This document shows positions 7,543 to 15,835 of a stretch of DNA of 32,486 nt, piece after piece. A model generated the notes under the pieces. The model made no database searches. It had not been told where the DNA came from and saw only the letters and a program-made list of their open reading frames with translations. The first letter of the stretch is position 1. Each line of letters opens with the position of its first letter. The stretch comes from an uncultured Bacteroidales bacterium (GTDB taxonomy: Bacteria; Bacteroidota; Bacteroidia; Bacteroidales; F082), in contig ONKQ01000031.1 of assembly GCA_900318465.1 (NCBI GenBank), positions 1 to 32,486 on the forward strand. The letters are read 5' to 3'. A program made the position numbers and the translations under genes.

Positions 7543-7592
7543 TTATAATCTGCTCAATTTGGCAAAAAAAATCGAAATTGAGCAGATTATAA
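7543..7592. repeat. Left palindrome of the ATPase-DUF234 cassette
   Basis: TATAATCTGCTCAATTT (7544-7560) is followed after a 14-nt loop by its perfect reverse complement (7575-7591); one more pair (7543/7592) extends it to 18 bp. It sits between mvaD and the promoter of the ATPase gene. The same arms and loop length recur after the gene at 9064-9111. Confidence 0.95.
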
Positions 7593-7605
7593 TTCTTGTT
7601 TTTCA

Positions 7606-7613
7606 TATTTTTG
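7606..7613 (+). promoter_or_regulatory. Bacteroidota -7 element (TATTTTTG) for ATPase copy 2
   Basis: TATTTTTG matches TAnnTTTG and lies 21 nt upstream of the ATG at 7635. The right arm of the palindrome ends 13 nt before it, where the -33 region would be, so a protein bound to the palindrome could control transcription. Confidence 0.5.
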
Positions 7614-7634
7614 CAACTGTAAAACACTTGTAAA

Positions 7635-9050
7635 ATGATAGGAAGAAACCAAGAGAAACAGGAATTGATGGATGCGTATCAATCTGATTATTCGGAGTTT
7701 GTCGCAATTTATGGTCGGCGGCGCATTGGCAAAACATTTCTCGTCAGGGAAACATTCGACTATCAATTTACCTTCCAACATTCTGGCAACTCACATGCGC
7801 CAATGGAGAAGCAACTTGAGGCTTGGTTTGCCTCGCTGAAAAACTGTGGATGGAAGGGCGAAAAGATTCCCGAAACTTGGATTGAGGCTTTTGCCATGCT
7901 CAACGAACTCATCAAGGCATCGCGTAGGAAACGCAAGGTGGTTTTCATCGACGAAATGCCGTGGATGGACACGCCCCGTTCCTTTTTTGTTTCGGCATTG
8001 GAATATTTTTGGAACAACATGGCCTCGGCGCGGAGGGATGTACTACTCATCGTTTGCGGCTCGGCTACCTCGTGGATTATCAATAAAATCATCAAGAATC
8101 ATGGGGGCTTACACAATCGGGTGACGCGACAAATACAATTGCAGCCCTTCACCTTGAACGAATGTGAGCATTATGCAAAAAGCATGAAATTGGCTTTCGA
8201 CCGTTATGCCATCATCAAAGGTTACATGGTTTTTGGAGGGGTGCCCTATTATTGGTCGTTGTTGAAAAAAGGACTGAGCATCGACCAAAACATTGACCAA
8301 CTGGTTTTCAATCCAATGGGCCGCTTACATTCTGAATTTGACGAATTGTATGATTCCTTGTTCCGCTCGCCAGGGGATTACATCAAAGTGGTGACGGTGC
8401 TGGGACGGGTTAAGATAGGCATGACCCGTGAGGAGTTGATTGAAAAAGGAAAAATCACCAATAACGGCAAGTTGAGCAGGATTCTTGGCGACCTCGAACA
8501 TTGTGGATTCATTAGGAAATACAGGGCTATCGGAAGTGCTCAGTATAAAGCGATATATCAATTGATGGACAGTTTTACCCTGTTCCATTTCAAATTCGTC
8601 CAAGAAAACAAGACCAACGACCCTGACTTCTGGATGCACAGTATTGACACGCCGACCTACAACGCTTGGAATGGTTTGGCTTTTGAACGGGTTTGTTTCC
8701 AGCATGTTGCGCAACTGAAACAGGCTTTAGGCATCAGCGGGGTGCAAACCAATGTTTTTGCTTGGCAGGTTGAAGCGTCGGATGACGGTCATGCTGGCGC
8801 ACAAATTGACATGGTCATTGACCGCGACGACCATGTGGCCAATCTCTGTGAGATGAAGTTCTCCGACGAGGAATACCGCCTCAATTCGGCAGAAGACAAG
8901 CGTCTAAAGCACCGAAAAAACAGGCTTCAAGAAGTTCTTCCCAAGCAAAAATCCATCTTCATCACCTTAATCACTCCATACGGATTGGTACGCAATGAAT
9001 TTGCAAGCAATGTTCAGAATGAAATTACTGGTAATGAATTATTTAAATGA
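7635..9050 (+). CDS. AAA ATPase with C-terminal DUF234 (PD-(D/E)xK-like) domain, copy 2
   Basis: The 471-residue protein has Walker A GRRRIGKT (27-34), Walker B VVFIDE (102-107), the IVCGSATSW sensor-like block (139-147), and a DUF234 end with D392 (AQIDMVI) and E406-M-K408 (LCEMKF). All predicted ATPase and nuclease-type residues are intact. It is a diverged paralog of the 3957-5399 protein. The gene runs opposite to mvaD and the downstream lipoprotein gene and is bracketed by identical palindromes. Known facts stop at the domain level; the family's function has not been clearly shown. A self-mobilising or addiction-type role is speculative. Confidence 0.85.
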   Translation: MIGRNQEKQELMDAYQSDYSEFVAIYGRRRIGKTFLVRETFDYQFTFQHSGNSHAPMEKQLEAWFASLKNCGWKGEKIPETWIEAFAMLNELIKASRRKRKVVFIDEMPWMDTPRSFFVSALEYFWNNMASARRDVLLIVCGSATSWIINKIIKNHGGLHNRVTRQIQLQPFTLNECEHYAKSMKLAFDRYAIIKGYMVFGGVPYYWSLLKKGLSIDQNIDQLVFNPMGRLHSEFDELYDSLFRSPGDYIKVVTVLGRVKIGMTREELIEKGKITNNGKLSRILGDLEHCGFIRKYRAIGSAQYKAIYQLMDSFTLFHFKFVQENKTNDPDFWMHSIDTPTYNAWNGLAFERVCFQHVAQLKQALGISGVQTNVFAWQVEASDDGHAGAQIDMVIDRDDHVANLCEMKFSDEEYRLNSAEDKRLKHRKNRLQEVLPKQKSIFITLITPYGLVRNEFASNVQNEITGNELFK

Positions 9051-9063
9051 ATGTTTGTAAAAT

Positions 9064-9111
9064 TATAATCTGCTCAATTTTGTAAAAATAACACAAATTG
9101 AGCAGATTATA
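9064..9111. repeat. Right palindrome of the ATPase-DUF234 cassette
   Basis: TATAATCTGCTCAATTT (9064-9080), a 14-nt loop, and the perfect reverse complement (9095-9111). Arms and loop length are identical to the left palindrome at 7544-7591, while the loop sequence differs apart from an A-rich centre. It begins 13 nt after the ATPase stop codon. Confidence 0.95.
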
Positions 9112-9166
9112 TGCTTAAAACAGATGGCTTTTGGAAGAGGCTTCCTTTCGTTTTACCCTCTTACAT

Positions 9167-9634
9167 TCATCGGACGAACATCAAATTCGTGTCAGACCCA
9201 AAAGTGACCTCGAATTGGAAATAGTCGCGCTCGTCCTTCTTGATGCAGACGGAGTAGGTTTGTCCCAACTTCAGGTTTTCGATGATGATGTCCAAATGGC
9301 GACCGCACAAGCAATCGGCCCACGAATCATCATAGAGCAGTTCGATGGAGATGTTTTGTTCCTGCGTTTGGATTTCAGGTCGGATGGTGTCAACGTCGCA
9401 ATAGAATGGCGTGTTTGTAGTGCTGATTTTCAACTTCGTGTCGTCAACGGCGGTCGCGTAAATCGTGTCATTCTGTTCATTGTCGCGATGGAGAACGATG
9501 TCGTTGCATCCCGAAACGAAGAAGCCGGAAACCTTGGGCTGCTGTGCCTCTTTCTTGTTGCATCCCTCCAAGGCGAGGAATCCGATGACGAAAAGCGCCG
9601 TCAGGGCGATGATGGTTTTGATAGATTTGTTCAT
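9167..9634 (-). CDS. Hypothetical lipoprotein
   Basis: The 155-residue product has a lipoprotein signal: hydrophobic stretch then ALEGC, with the lipidated Cys at residue 25. The mature part contains several Cys residues (for example SGCND and DCLCGRH) and beta-rich segments, suggesting a small Ig-like fold stabilised by disulfides. I do not recognise the family. It is monocistronic, with a -7 element upstream, and ends 55 nt from the right palindrome of the ATPase cassette. Confidence 0.65.
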   Translation of the reverse strand: MNKSIKTIIALTALFVIGFLALEGCNKKEAQQPKVSGFFVSGCNDIVLHRDNEQNDTIYATAVDDTKLKISTTNTPFYCDVDTIRPEIQTQEQNISIELLYDDSWADCLCGRHLDIIIENLKLGQTYSVCIKKDERDYFQFEVTFGSDTNLMFVR

Positions 9635-9692
9635 AACAATTGAATTTAGAGGTTAGTTGAAACTTGATTTTAAGTCTTCGAAAACTTTCCAG

Positions 9693-9700
9693 CAAAAGTA
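9693..9700 (-). promoter_or_regulatory. Bacteroidota -7 element (TACTTTTG) for the lipoprotein gene
   Basis: The minus-strand TACTTTTG matches TAnnTTTG and lies 59 nt upstream of the lipoprotein start. The remaining intergenic sequence to 9804 is A/T-rich and shows nothing else I can name. Confidence 0.45.
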
Positions 9701-9804
9701 TAGAAAAAAACCGCCATTTTTTCAAGTCCAACGGGCATTACAAACTTTTGAAAACCTACTTATTTGAGTATTAGCGTATTACTGTTTTATTTTACAACTT
9801 TTTC

Positions 9805-11949
9805 TTACTCTTTCATCACCCGCGCCACACGGTTTTTCCCTTCCGCATCGGTAATGCGTAGCAAATAAATACCTTTCGGCAAGCCCGCCAAATTAATTTC
9901 ATTTGTGTTTTCCACCGTCTTCACCAATTGCCCGAGACTATTGTAAATTTTCACTTCGGTAGCGGTTGCGCCTTTAACACGAACAATGTCGCTGGCGGGA
10001 TTGGGATACAAACTGACGCTCTCAACGACAACTTCCTCCACATCGTCCCAACATTCACCGTCCGTCCAAACGAGGTTGTCATCCTCGAAATAGCATTGCA
10101 AATAAGCAAAACCACTTGCCGTCCAACCAGGAATGTACCGCCAATGGATGCCCGACAAGCTGCCAATGCCTTCAATCCAAACTTCAGGCTCTTCAGGATT
10201 GACTCCCCAACCTTCATTGAACACATACTTGTTTCGTACCGAGCCGTCCTCCAAAACGACCTCCTCAATAGCCATCACTTGGATAAATCCTGGTTCCACT
10301 TCGTCACCCACAGAAAACCAATCGCCGACTTGTAGATTGAAGTCATAATAGACTTCCTCCTCCATAAAATGCTGAAGCCCTGGTGACCAACGCTTGAGAT
10401 ACACTCTTTTGTTTTCTTCGCGCAAAAGGCCAAATAACTCTGTGTAATTCAAGTCATCATATAATACAGTCAACTCCCTATAGGTTTGTCCCTCAAATTC
10501 AATTTCATCGCCAAGTCTCGCGATTTCGTATCGCGAATCTCCGTAATAGAAATCAAACCGAATATCCCACTGCTTCTCGCCTGTTTTTGGAATCAAAGGA
10601 TAGTACAACGTTATATCTTCAAAGAGCTGCGTCGTCCACACATATTCCGACTGGGCTTCACTCCGTCCGGTAATGGCCACTCTGCCGTCGTCGAACACGT
10701 AGACCGAGGAAATGGCATCGTCGCGGTCGTCCCTATCGTGACGATAACAACCTGTCATTTCGCCCGTTGCGGCATCCAATTTGAGCACGATGTAATCGTA
10801 GTCATTCCCCACGCCCAATCGTTGGCTCTCGCCACCCACATAGACATTCCCGTTTCTGACGAAAAGCGCATTACCGATGTCGGCGTTGTTGCCGCCAAAC
10901 GCATAGCGGTTTTCCCAAAGCAGCTGTCCGTCGGGACTGTATTTCAACGTAAGAATATCGTTGTTGGTGTGGTTAGGCATTCCGTAATTCGAACCGAAGT
11001 GTCTGCCCGTTACATAAATGTTGCCTTCCTCATCTTGCACCATCGCCCTGATTTCGTCGCCCGACACATTACTGGGCAAATTGGTGCCATAATCATGTGC
11101 CCACACCAAGTTTCCTTCCGAATCGATTTTGGAAACTTTATAAGCCATTGTTGCTGTAACCAAAAGATGATGGTCAGCGGTCGACTGGATATTCGAGAAT
11201 CCCCTTGTGTCGCAAGCGGTGCCCTCAAAAATCAGGTTGTTGTCGAAATCAAGTTTGGTCAAATGCCTGTTTGCCCCAAACAAAAGCAGCGTTTCGTCCA
11301 TGGCAAAAACATCATAAAGGAAGGGGTTGGCTCCGCTGGCATCAAAGTCTCTCTGCCACAACAGATTGCCGTCAGCATCGTAGCAATACAGTTGCGGGAC
11401 GGTGACAGTGACAATGTAATCATCGCCAGGGGCGGGATAATCGTATTCCTTGTAGATTGCCAAAGCCAAACGACCATCGGAGGCCAAAGCTATATGCTGG
11501 GCCATGAATGAGGTGTCAGCCTCGTTTTGGAGGGTTTCTTCCCAAACCAAGTCGCCATCCAAATTGAATTTCTGGAGGACAACCCTCGATTTGTAGAACT
11601 CAAGTCGCTCATTGCAAAGGACATAGACATAATCGAAGCCGTCCATCTGGTAGTCAACAATCGTCTTTTCGTAGGATGAATGGGTGCCCATTGATTTTGT
11701 TGAAACAATGTTTCCATCAATGTCATAGGTGACTATCTCCAACAGGGTCTCACCGTTGTTGAGCGTCACTCCCGTCACTTCGACGTAGTCTTTCACGTCC
11801 TCAATGCCGCGGACGACAGGGGTTTTGGAATTGTAGTTGATGTTTCCAACTTGATAGTCTTCTGACCAAAGCAGATCAGATTGTGCCTTCGCCGAGCCCG
11901 CCACTGCCAGCAGTAGAGCAAGCAGAGCATAAATCTTTATGTTTTTCAT
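9805..11949 (-). CDS. T9SS-secreted beta-propeller-like protein
   Basis: The 714-residue protein has a signal peptide (residues 1-22, ending AGSAKA). It then has repeated blades with motifs such as DADGNLLWQRDF, DSEGNLVWAHDYG and SPDGQLLWENRYA, typical of PQQ-like/quinoprotein beta-propellers. The last ~70 residues are a type A Por sorting domain (SLYPNPASD ... GLPKGIYLLRITDAEG ... RVARVMKE) that directs export through the type IX system and surface attachment. The bound ligand is not predictable. Its ATG overlaps the stop of the LRR gene by 4 nt (ATGA), so the two are co-transcribed. Confidence 0.85.
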   Translation of the reverse strand: MKNIKIYALLALLLAVAGSAKAQSDLLWSEDYQVGNINYNSKTPVVRGIEDVKDYVEVTGVTLNNGETLLEIVTYDIDGNIVSTKSMGTHSSYEKTIVDYQMDGFDYVYVLCNERLEFYKSRVVLQKFNLDGDLVWEETLQNEADTSFMAQHIALASDGRLALAIYKEYDYPAPGDDYIVTVTVPQLYCYDADGNLLWQRDFDASGANPFLYDVFAMDETLLLFGANRHLTKLDFDNNLIFEGTACDTRGFSNIQSTADHHLLVTATMAYKVSKIDSEGNLVWAHDYGTNLPSNVSGDEIRAMVQDEEGNIYVTGRHFGSNYGMPNHTNNDILTLKYSPDGQLLWENRYAFGGNNADIGNALFVRNGNVYVGGESQRLGVGNDYDYIVLKLDAATGEMTGCYRHDRDDRDDAISSVYVFDDGRVAITGRSEAQSEYVWTTQLFEDITLYYPLIPKTGEKQWDIRFDFYYGDSRYEIARLGDEIEFEGQTYRELTVLYDDLNYTELFGLLREENKRVYLKRWSPGLQHFMEEEVYYDFNLQVGDWFSVGDEVEPGFIQVMAIEEVVLEDGSVRNKYVFNEGWGVNPEEPEVWIEGIGSLSGIHWRYIPGWTASGFAYLQCYFEDDNLVWTDGECWDDVEEVVVESVSLYPNPASDIVRVKGATATEVKIYNSLGQLVKTVENTNEINLAGLPKGIYLLRITDAEGKNRVARVMKE

Positions 11950-13112
11950 CGTACCGTAATTTTGTTTGTGTAAATATTTCCTTCCGCATCCGCAATCCGC
12001 AGCAAGTAAACGCCTTCGGGTAAACCAGCCACATTGATTTCATTCGCATCGCGCACGGTCTTCACCAACTGCCCAAGGGCGTTGCAAACCTGCACTTCGG
12101 CGGATTCTATGCCTTCGATTCTCACTAAATCGGTTGTAGGATTGGGATAGACGGCCACCGCTGCTGTGCCTTCATGCTCGGCGACGCCGACACCCGGCAG
12201 CTCGATGAAATTCGTGAACTCCGACCAATTAGGGGAGTTTTGGTAGGCTTCGAGAGTCCCTACAGGAATGAAAACGGGAATGCCGTGGTTCACATATTGG
12301 AAAGTCTCGTCACAGATAAAAGGCGGTGTGCTCGCGTTGACTGTCATCTGTTTTAGATTTCGCAGATTGCGGAAGGCCATATCTTCTATGGAAATCATGG
12401 TCGAAGGCAATTCCAGCTCTGTCGGCTTGGTCAAGAAATCGAATACCATCCAATCAATATATCCGACCCCCTCGGGAATCTCGATGGCAGTGATATTGAA
12501 CAGTTCGAAAAATGGGTCGCCATACACATAAATCATGTTGGGCGACAGGCGAAGTGTGCCATCGAAAGCGCAATGGCTGAACCCACAACTGGCGATGTCG
12601 AGCACCGACTCGGGAATGATGAGGTCGCCGCGCATGTTGTCGCATTCGTCGAAGGTGTGCTCTTCAATGTAGGTGAGCGACTCCGACAAGGTCAGGCTCG
12701 TGAACTTCCTGCAACCATAGAAAGCCCATTCGCCGATGTAATCGACGGAATTCGGGATGACCAACGGTCCTGTGAACCAACAGTCCCAAAAGGCGCGAGC
12801 ACCAATGTATCGGACGGTGTTGGGAATGACCAAAGGCCCGGAGTAGCTCATACTCGAGCAGCCTTCCCAAAATGCCCTTTCGCCGATACCGACGACGGTA
12901 TATTCCGTGAAATCGATGCTCACTGTTTCGGGGATGGTGACACCGCCCGAATAAGGGCCAAGACATGTTTCAATCATCACCTCGGGTGGGTTGGTGGAAG
13001 CGATGGCATAGGCCAGGGTCTGACCCGTCGGGCAGACCGAGCAGAAATCGTAGGCCGAAGCCGCAGTGCCCATCATGAGGCACAAAGTCAAAAGGAATAG
13101 ATTTTTTTTCAT
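11946..13112 (-). CDS. T9SS-secreted LRR_5 (BspA-like) protein
   Basis: The 388-residue protein has a signal peptide (1-20) and several LRR_5/BspA-like repeats with the pattern LVIPNTVRYIGARAFWDC, LVIPNSVDYIGEWAFYGC and LIIPESVLDIASCGFSHC. The last ~70 residues form a type A Por sorting domain (VYPNPTTD ... GLPEGVYLLRIADAEG). BspA-like repeats often mediate adhesion or protein binding, so a surface adhesin is plausible. It is the first gene of a two-gene unit with the beta-propeller protein. The sorting domains of the pair are closely similar, suggesting shared origin or parallel export. Confidence 0.85.
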   Translation of the reverse strand: MKKNLFLLTLCLMMGTAASAYDFCSVCPTGQTLAYAIASTNPPEVMIETCLGPYSGGVTIPETVSIDFTEYTVVGIGERAFWEGCSSMSYSGPLVIPNTVRYIGARAFWDCWFTGPLVIPNSVDYIGEWAFYGCRKFTSLTLSESLTYIEEHTFDECDNMRGDLIIPESVLDIASCGFSHCAFDGTLRLSPNMIYVYGDPFFELFNITAIEIPEGVGYIDWMVFDFLTKPTELELPSTMISIEDMAFRNLRNLKQMTVNASTPPFICDETFQYVNHGIPVFIPVGTLEAYQNSPNWSEFTNFIELPGVGVAEHEGTAAVAVYPNPTTDLVRIEGIESAEVQVCNALGQLVKTVRDANEINVAGLPEGVYLLRIADAEGNIYTNKITVR

Positions 13113-13163
13113 GACGTTATAGTTTTAATTGATTTGTTCTTTCGGTCGCACTTTGCAACAATG

Positions 13164-13171
13164 CAAAACTA
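13164..13171 (-). promoter_or_regulatory. Bacteroidota -7 element (TAGTTTTG) for the LRR/propeller pair
   Basis: The minus-strand TAGTTTTG matches TAnnTTTG and lies 52 nt upstream of the LRR protein start. Confidence 0.5.
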
Positions 13172-13262
13172 TAACAAAAAACCACTAAAAAATCAACCTC
13201 CAAGCCCAACTACAGATTTTTTCTCGGTTTATAAATTGCAATACTTTAGAAAACAGTGTATT

Positions 13263-13288
13263 ACAAAAATCCAAATACAGATTTTTGT
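13263..13288 (-). terminator. A/T-rich hairpin after the TPR-HTH gene, possible terminator
   Basis: ACAAAAATC (13263-13271) pairs with GATTTTTGT (13280-13288), a perfect 9-bp stem with an 8-nt loop. It starts directly after the TAA stop of the upstream-reading TPR-HTH gene. The stem is low in G+C and no clean U-tract follows, so terminator function is uncertain. Confidence 0.35.
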
Positions 13289-14797
13289 TTAGACCAACAG
13301 GTCGGAAACGGGGCTTTTTCCCACTTTTTTGATGAGGTCGGAGCGGTATTTTGCTACCGTGTTTTGGCTTAGTTCCAAAATCTCGGCTTCTTCCTTGATG
13401 CGGAATTTGAGAAAGTTGAGCACAAGCAAATCGCGTTCTTGCTCGGTCAGGTCGGGATGGGTGGATTTCAGTTTTTCGTAAACATCGGGGTATGTCTTGT
13501 TGAAGGCTTCCAAGATGCCCTCGCGCGGATGGCCGCCTTTGCCGTAAAGGGGCTTCACTTCCTTCAGCAAGTCCTCAAAAGTCTTTTCCTTCAAGGCAGC
13601 TTGTGCCTCGGTCAATTGTTGGCTGAAGGCTTCGCGCTGCTGGTCGAAAGTTTCGCGCTGTTGTTGGTGCTCTTCGCGGAGGTTGGCTTCGGCTTGCTTG
13701 TGCCGCTTGTGGATAAGCATGAGCAAAAGCCCAAGAGCCAAAACCGCCAATACGACCAATGCAACCGCCAAAATGTTTTGTCGTTCCGATTGTTGCTTTT
13801 TCAGTTGGGCTTCGGCTTCTTGTTTTTTCAGCATGTAGTTGTTGAACAATGCGGTAAGTTCTGATGTTACGGGTGCGAAGGCTTCTTTTGCGTGAGGATA
13901 TTGCGCCAAAAGACGGGCATATTCGTTCATCTTTTCTGTATCGCCCAAAGCTTCATAAACCTCGTGCAAATACTCTATCGTTTGGGCTTTTGCTGTCATG
14001 TCCGAAAGCCCCGAATGTTCAAACTTCTCATAAGCCCGATTCAGATACACCAGCGCCGAATCAAGCTGTTTCTCCTCTTTGTAAATCCAACCGATTGTCA
14101 ATTCAACATCCTGGTTGTCAACTTCACTACAATGCGGAAGCAGCGATTTCAGGTCGCGGATAACTGGTTCAGCATCGTGATGAAGTTTGTAGTCGATGAT
14201 ACCTTTCCTTGAGACCGACATCCTGAAATTGAGTTCGGAAGAATCATTGTCGAAGCATCTTATTGCGCTGTCGTAGTAATAGCAAGCACTGTCAAAACTG
14301 TCACAAATGTCGAATCCATAGGCAATCAAAAACAAAGTGCTCCCAAATGATTTGCGCGAGTTCGAGTATTTCTTATTGATGGCCAAGGCTTGACGATAGA
14401 AATAAGAGGTTGCTTCCGGCAACAAGGAAATCGAATATTGGGTCCCCTGGCCTTTATAAGTTCTCTGAAGGAGATTGATTATACTCCTATCGGGTTTAGT
14501 AAGCTGCTCTTTTTCAGGAAGATTATCAACAGAAAAGCGTTCTTCCAATAGTCCCAACACTTGGTAGAATTCTTTGCAACAAGCAACAGTGCTATCCATA
14601 TCCCAATAATGCAGGGCATTTTGGTAGAGGGTATTGGCCTTGTTATAGATGGAATCGGCACGAAGGCTGTCGGCGGTTGCATCCACTTGTGACGGATCTT
14701 CAACCCTTCGACCGGCCTCAGCGGTTGGATCAAGTTTGCCGCAAGCAGCCAATAGTATGGCGCAAACGGATATTGCTATGATATGATGGATTTTCAT
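13289..14797 (-). CDS. Membrane-anchored TPR regulator with C-terminal HTH
   Basis: The 502-residue protein begins with a lipobox (LLAAC, Cys19) and has TPR-like helical repeats through ~315. It then has one transmembrane helix (about 341-362), a Gln/Glu-rich coiled coil (about 322-415, interrupted by the helix), and a C-terminal LuxR-like HTH (LTEQERDLLVLNFLKF ... LSQNTVAKYRSDLIKK, 450-492). This is a common Bacteroidota design in which the TPR part senses from the periplasm and the HTH binds DNA inside. If the Cys is lipidated, the protein would be tethered at both points. The direct target is unknown; the adjoining secreted proteins are candidates. Confidence 0.75.
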   Translation of the reverse strand: MKIHHIIAISVCAILLAACGKLDPTAEAGRRVEDPSQVDATADSLRADSIYNKANTLYQNALHYWDMDSTVACCKEFYQVLGLLEERFSVDNLPEKEQLTKPDRSIINLLQRTYKGQGTQYSISLLPEATSYFYRQALAINKKYSNSRKSFGSTLFLIAYGFDICDSFDSACYYYDSAIRCFDNDSSELNFRMSVSRKGIIDYKLHHDAEPVIRDLKSLLPHCSEVDNQDVELTIGWIYKEEKQLDSALVYLNRAYEKFEHSGLSDMTAKAQTIEYLHEVYEALGDTEKMNEYARLLAQYPHAKEAFAPVTSELTALFNNYMLKKQEAEAQLKKQQSERQNILAVALVVLAVLALGLLLMLIHKRHKQAEANLREEHQQQRETFDQQREAFSQQLTEAQAALKEKTFEDLLKEVKPLYGKGGHPREGILEAFNKTYPDVYEKLKSTHPDLTEQERDLLVLNFLKFRIKEEAEILELSQNTVAKYRSDLIKKVGKSPVSDLLV

Positions 14798-14801
14798 AGG
14801 G

Positions 14802-14809
14802 CAAAAGTA
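14802..14809 (-). promoter_or_regulatory. Bacteroidota -7 element (TACTTTTG) for the TPR-HTH gene
   Basis: The minus-strand TACTTTTG ends only 4 nt before the ATG at 14797. With the usual few-base distance from the -7 element to the start site, the transcript would begin at or next to the start codon (leaderless). Confidence 0.5.
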
Positions 14810-14827
14810 AGGAATTTTTCCGAATCA

Positions 14828-15814
14828 TCACCTCACAAGATCGTTATACCCGAAAACCACCTCCAAGCCCTTTCCCTTGAAATACTCTTTTACTTGATTT
14901 TCAGGCCATGCCGTTGTAGCAAGAATGAAGTCGCCGCCCCAAGCGCCCAATGATTTCAAAACACCCTCGAAGTCGGGGAAACGCTTTTGCACGGGTTCCT
15001 GCCCGATGCAGCGGGCGATGATGCGCTCGTGGCATTGCATCAGCATGGCGAACTCGTCCAAACTTTCGCATTTCGGCACGGCACGGCTGATTTCCGAAAC
15101 AGCATCAATATCTTTCTGTAAATCAGCAGGATTAGCCTTTGCCAAAAACGTCTTGATTTCTTTTGACGAACTTTGCTTTTGCCCTTGATAGACGAAAAAC
15201 AGATGCTCGGCGAAAGGCGGGTTAAAATCGACAATTTCAACCATTGGTGTCGGCGTTTCGGCAGGCTCAACGGCCTTAATTTGTTGAGGTCCCTGAGCCT
15301 GTCGAAGGGCCGATTCTAAATTAACAAGTTGATAATAAATCGGTTGCTCCGCTGTAGCACAGGCGATGTCATAGCCCGAGCCGCCGAAGGTCAGTTTCAG
15401 CAATTCGTAAGGATTCACCTTGGCCCATCTTGCGAGATTGGCAATCAAGGTGGAACTACTGCCTAAGCCCCAGTTCGGGTCAAAATCAAGGCGGGTGGTA
15501 AACTTTATGTCGTTTCCTTCAAAAGCCTTGGGATTCAGTTGCTTGACGGCCTGTAGGATTTGGCATAGCCGCATGGCTTTGTCCGGGTCATCGGTGGAGA
15601 AATTCACCAAATTTTCACGGTTTAAAGTAACTGAAAACCATCTCCCTTCAGGCCGCCATGCCTTCCATTGGATTTGTTCGTTATTGGTTTCAAGTTGCTC
15701 TACTTCAAAGCTTTGTCCTAATTTCAATGGCAAGGCCAAAGCCAAGGCACCTTTCAGGACGAGGTATTCGCCTGTCAGTAGGAATTTTCCGTGGGAATGA
15801 TATTCTTGTATCAT
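14828..15814 (-). CDS. GYDIA-type GHMP kinase, candidate phosphomevalonate kinase
   Basis: The 328-residue protein has an N-terminal GKFLLTGEYLVL (9-20), a phosphate loop DPNWGLGSSSTL (112-123), and GGSGYDIACATAEQP (144-158), the signature of the Bacteroidota GYDIA GHMP kinase family. A C-terminal AWGGDFILAT (291-300) is the third motif. With mevalonate kinase and the decarboxylase nearby and HMG-CoA reductase next upstream, phosphorylation of 5-phosphomevalonate is the likely role, but this family's substrate is not firmly established. An in-frame insertion of about 25 residues (166-190) is encoded by a dispersed palindromic repeat. Confidence 0.75.
   Translation of the reverse strand: MIQEYHSHGKFLLTGEYLVLKGALALALPLKLGQSFEVEQLETNNEQIQWKAWRPEGRWFSVTLNRENLVNFSTDDPDKAMRLCQILQAVKQLNPKAFEGNDIKFTTRLDFDPNWGLGSSSTLIANLARWAKVNPYELLKLTFGGSGYDIACATAEQPIYYQLVNLESALRQAQGPQQIKAVEPAETPTPMVEIVDFNPPFAEHLFFVYQGQKQSSSKEIKTFLAKANPADLQKDIDAVSEISRAVPKCESLDEFAMLMQCHERIIARCIGQEPVQKRFPDFEGVLKSLGAWGGDFILATTAWPENQVKEYFKGKGLEVVFGYNDLVR
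15257..15306. repeat. REP-like palindrome inside the GYDIA kinase gene
   Basis: TTCGGCAGGCTCA (15257-15269) and TGAGCCTGTCGAA (15294-15306) are inverse copies with one mismatch. The sequence TTCGACAGGCTCAGGGAC is a motif I recall as frequent in dispersed repeats of Bacteroidota and other genomes. Here the whole unit lies in frame inside coding sequence and encodes a Gln/Ala/Pro-rich stretch. Confidence 0.8.
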
Positions 15815-15835
15815 GGTGAAGTGATGTTTTTATTA

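Larger units (their letters stand above)
7543..9111 (+). mobile_element. Candidate palindrome-bracketed ATPase-DUF234 cassette
   Basis: A single ATPase-DUF234 gene with its own promoter is enclosed by two copies of one 48-bp palindrome with identical 17-bp arms and a 14-nt loop. The cassette lies between mvaD and a lipoprotein gene, pointing opposite to both. The bracket resembles the ends of a mobile unit, but no transposase, recombinase or target duplication is visible. Mobility is inferred; a regulatory or protective role for the palindromes is equally open. Confidence 0.4.

Noticed and set aside
10486-11511. 341-codon open frame opposite to the beta-propeller-like gene
   Set aside because: Antisense shadow; no domain, signal or gene-like context.
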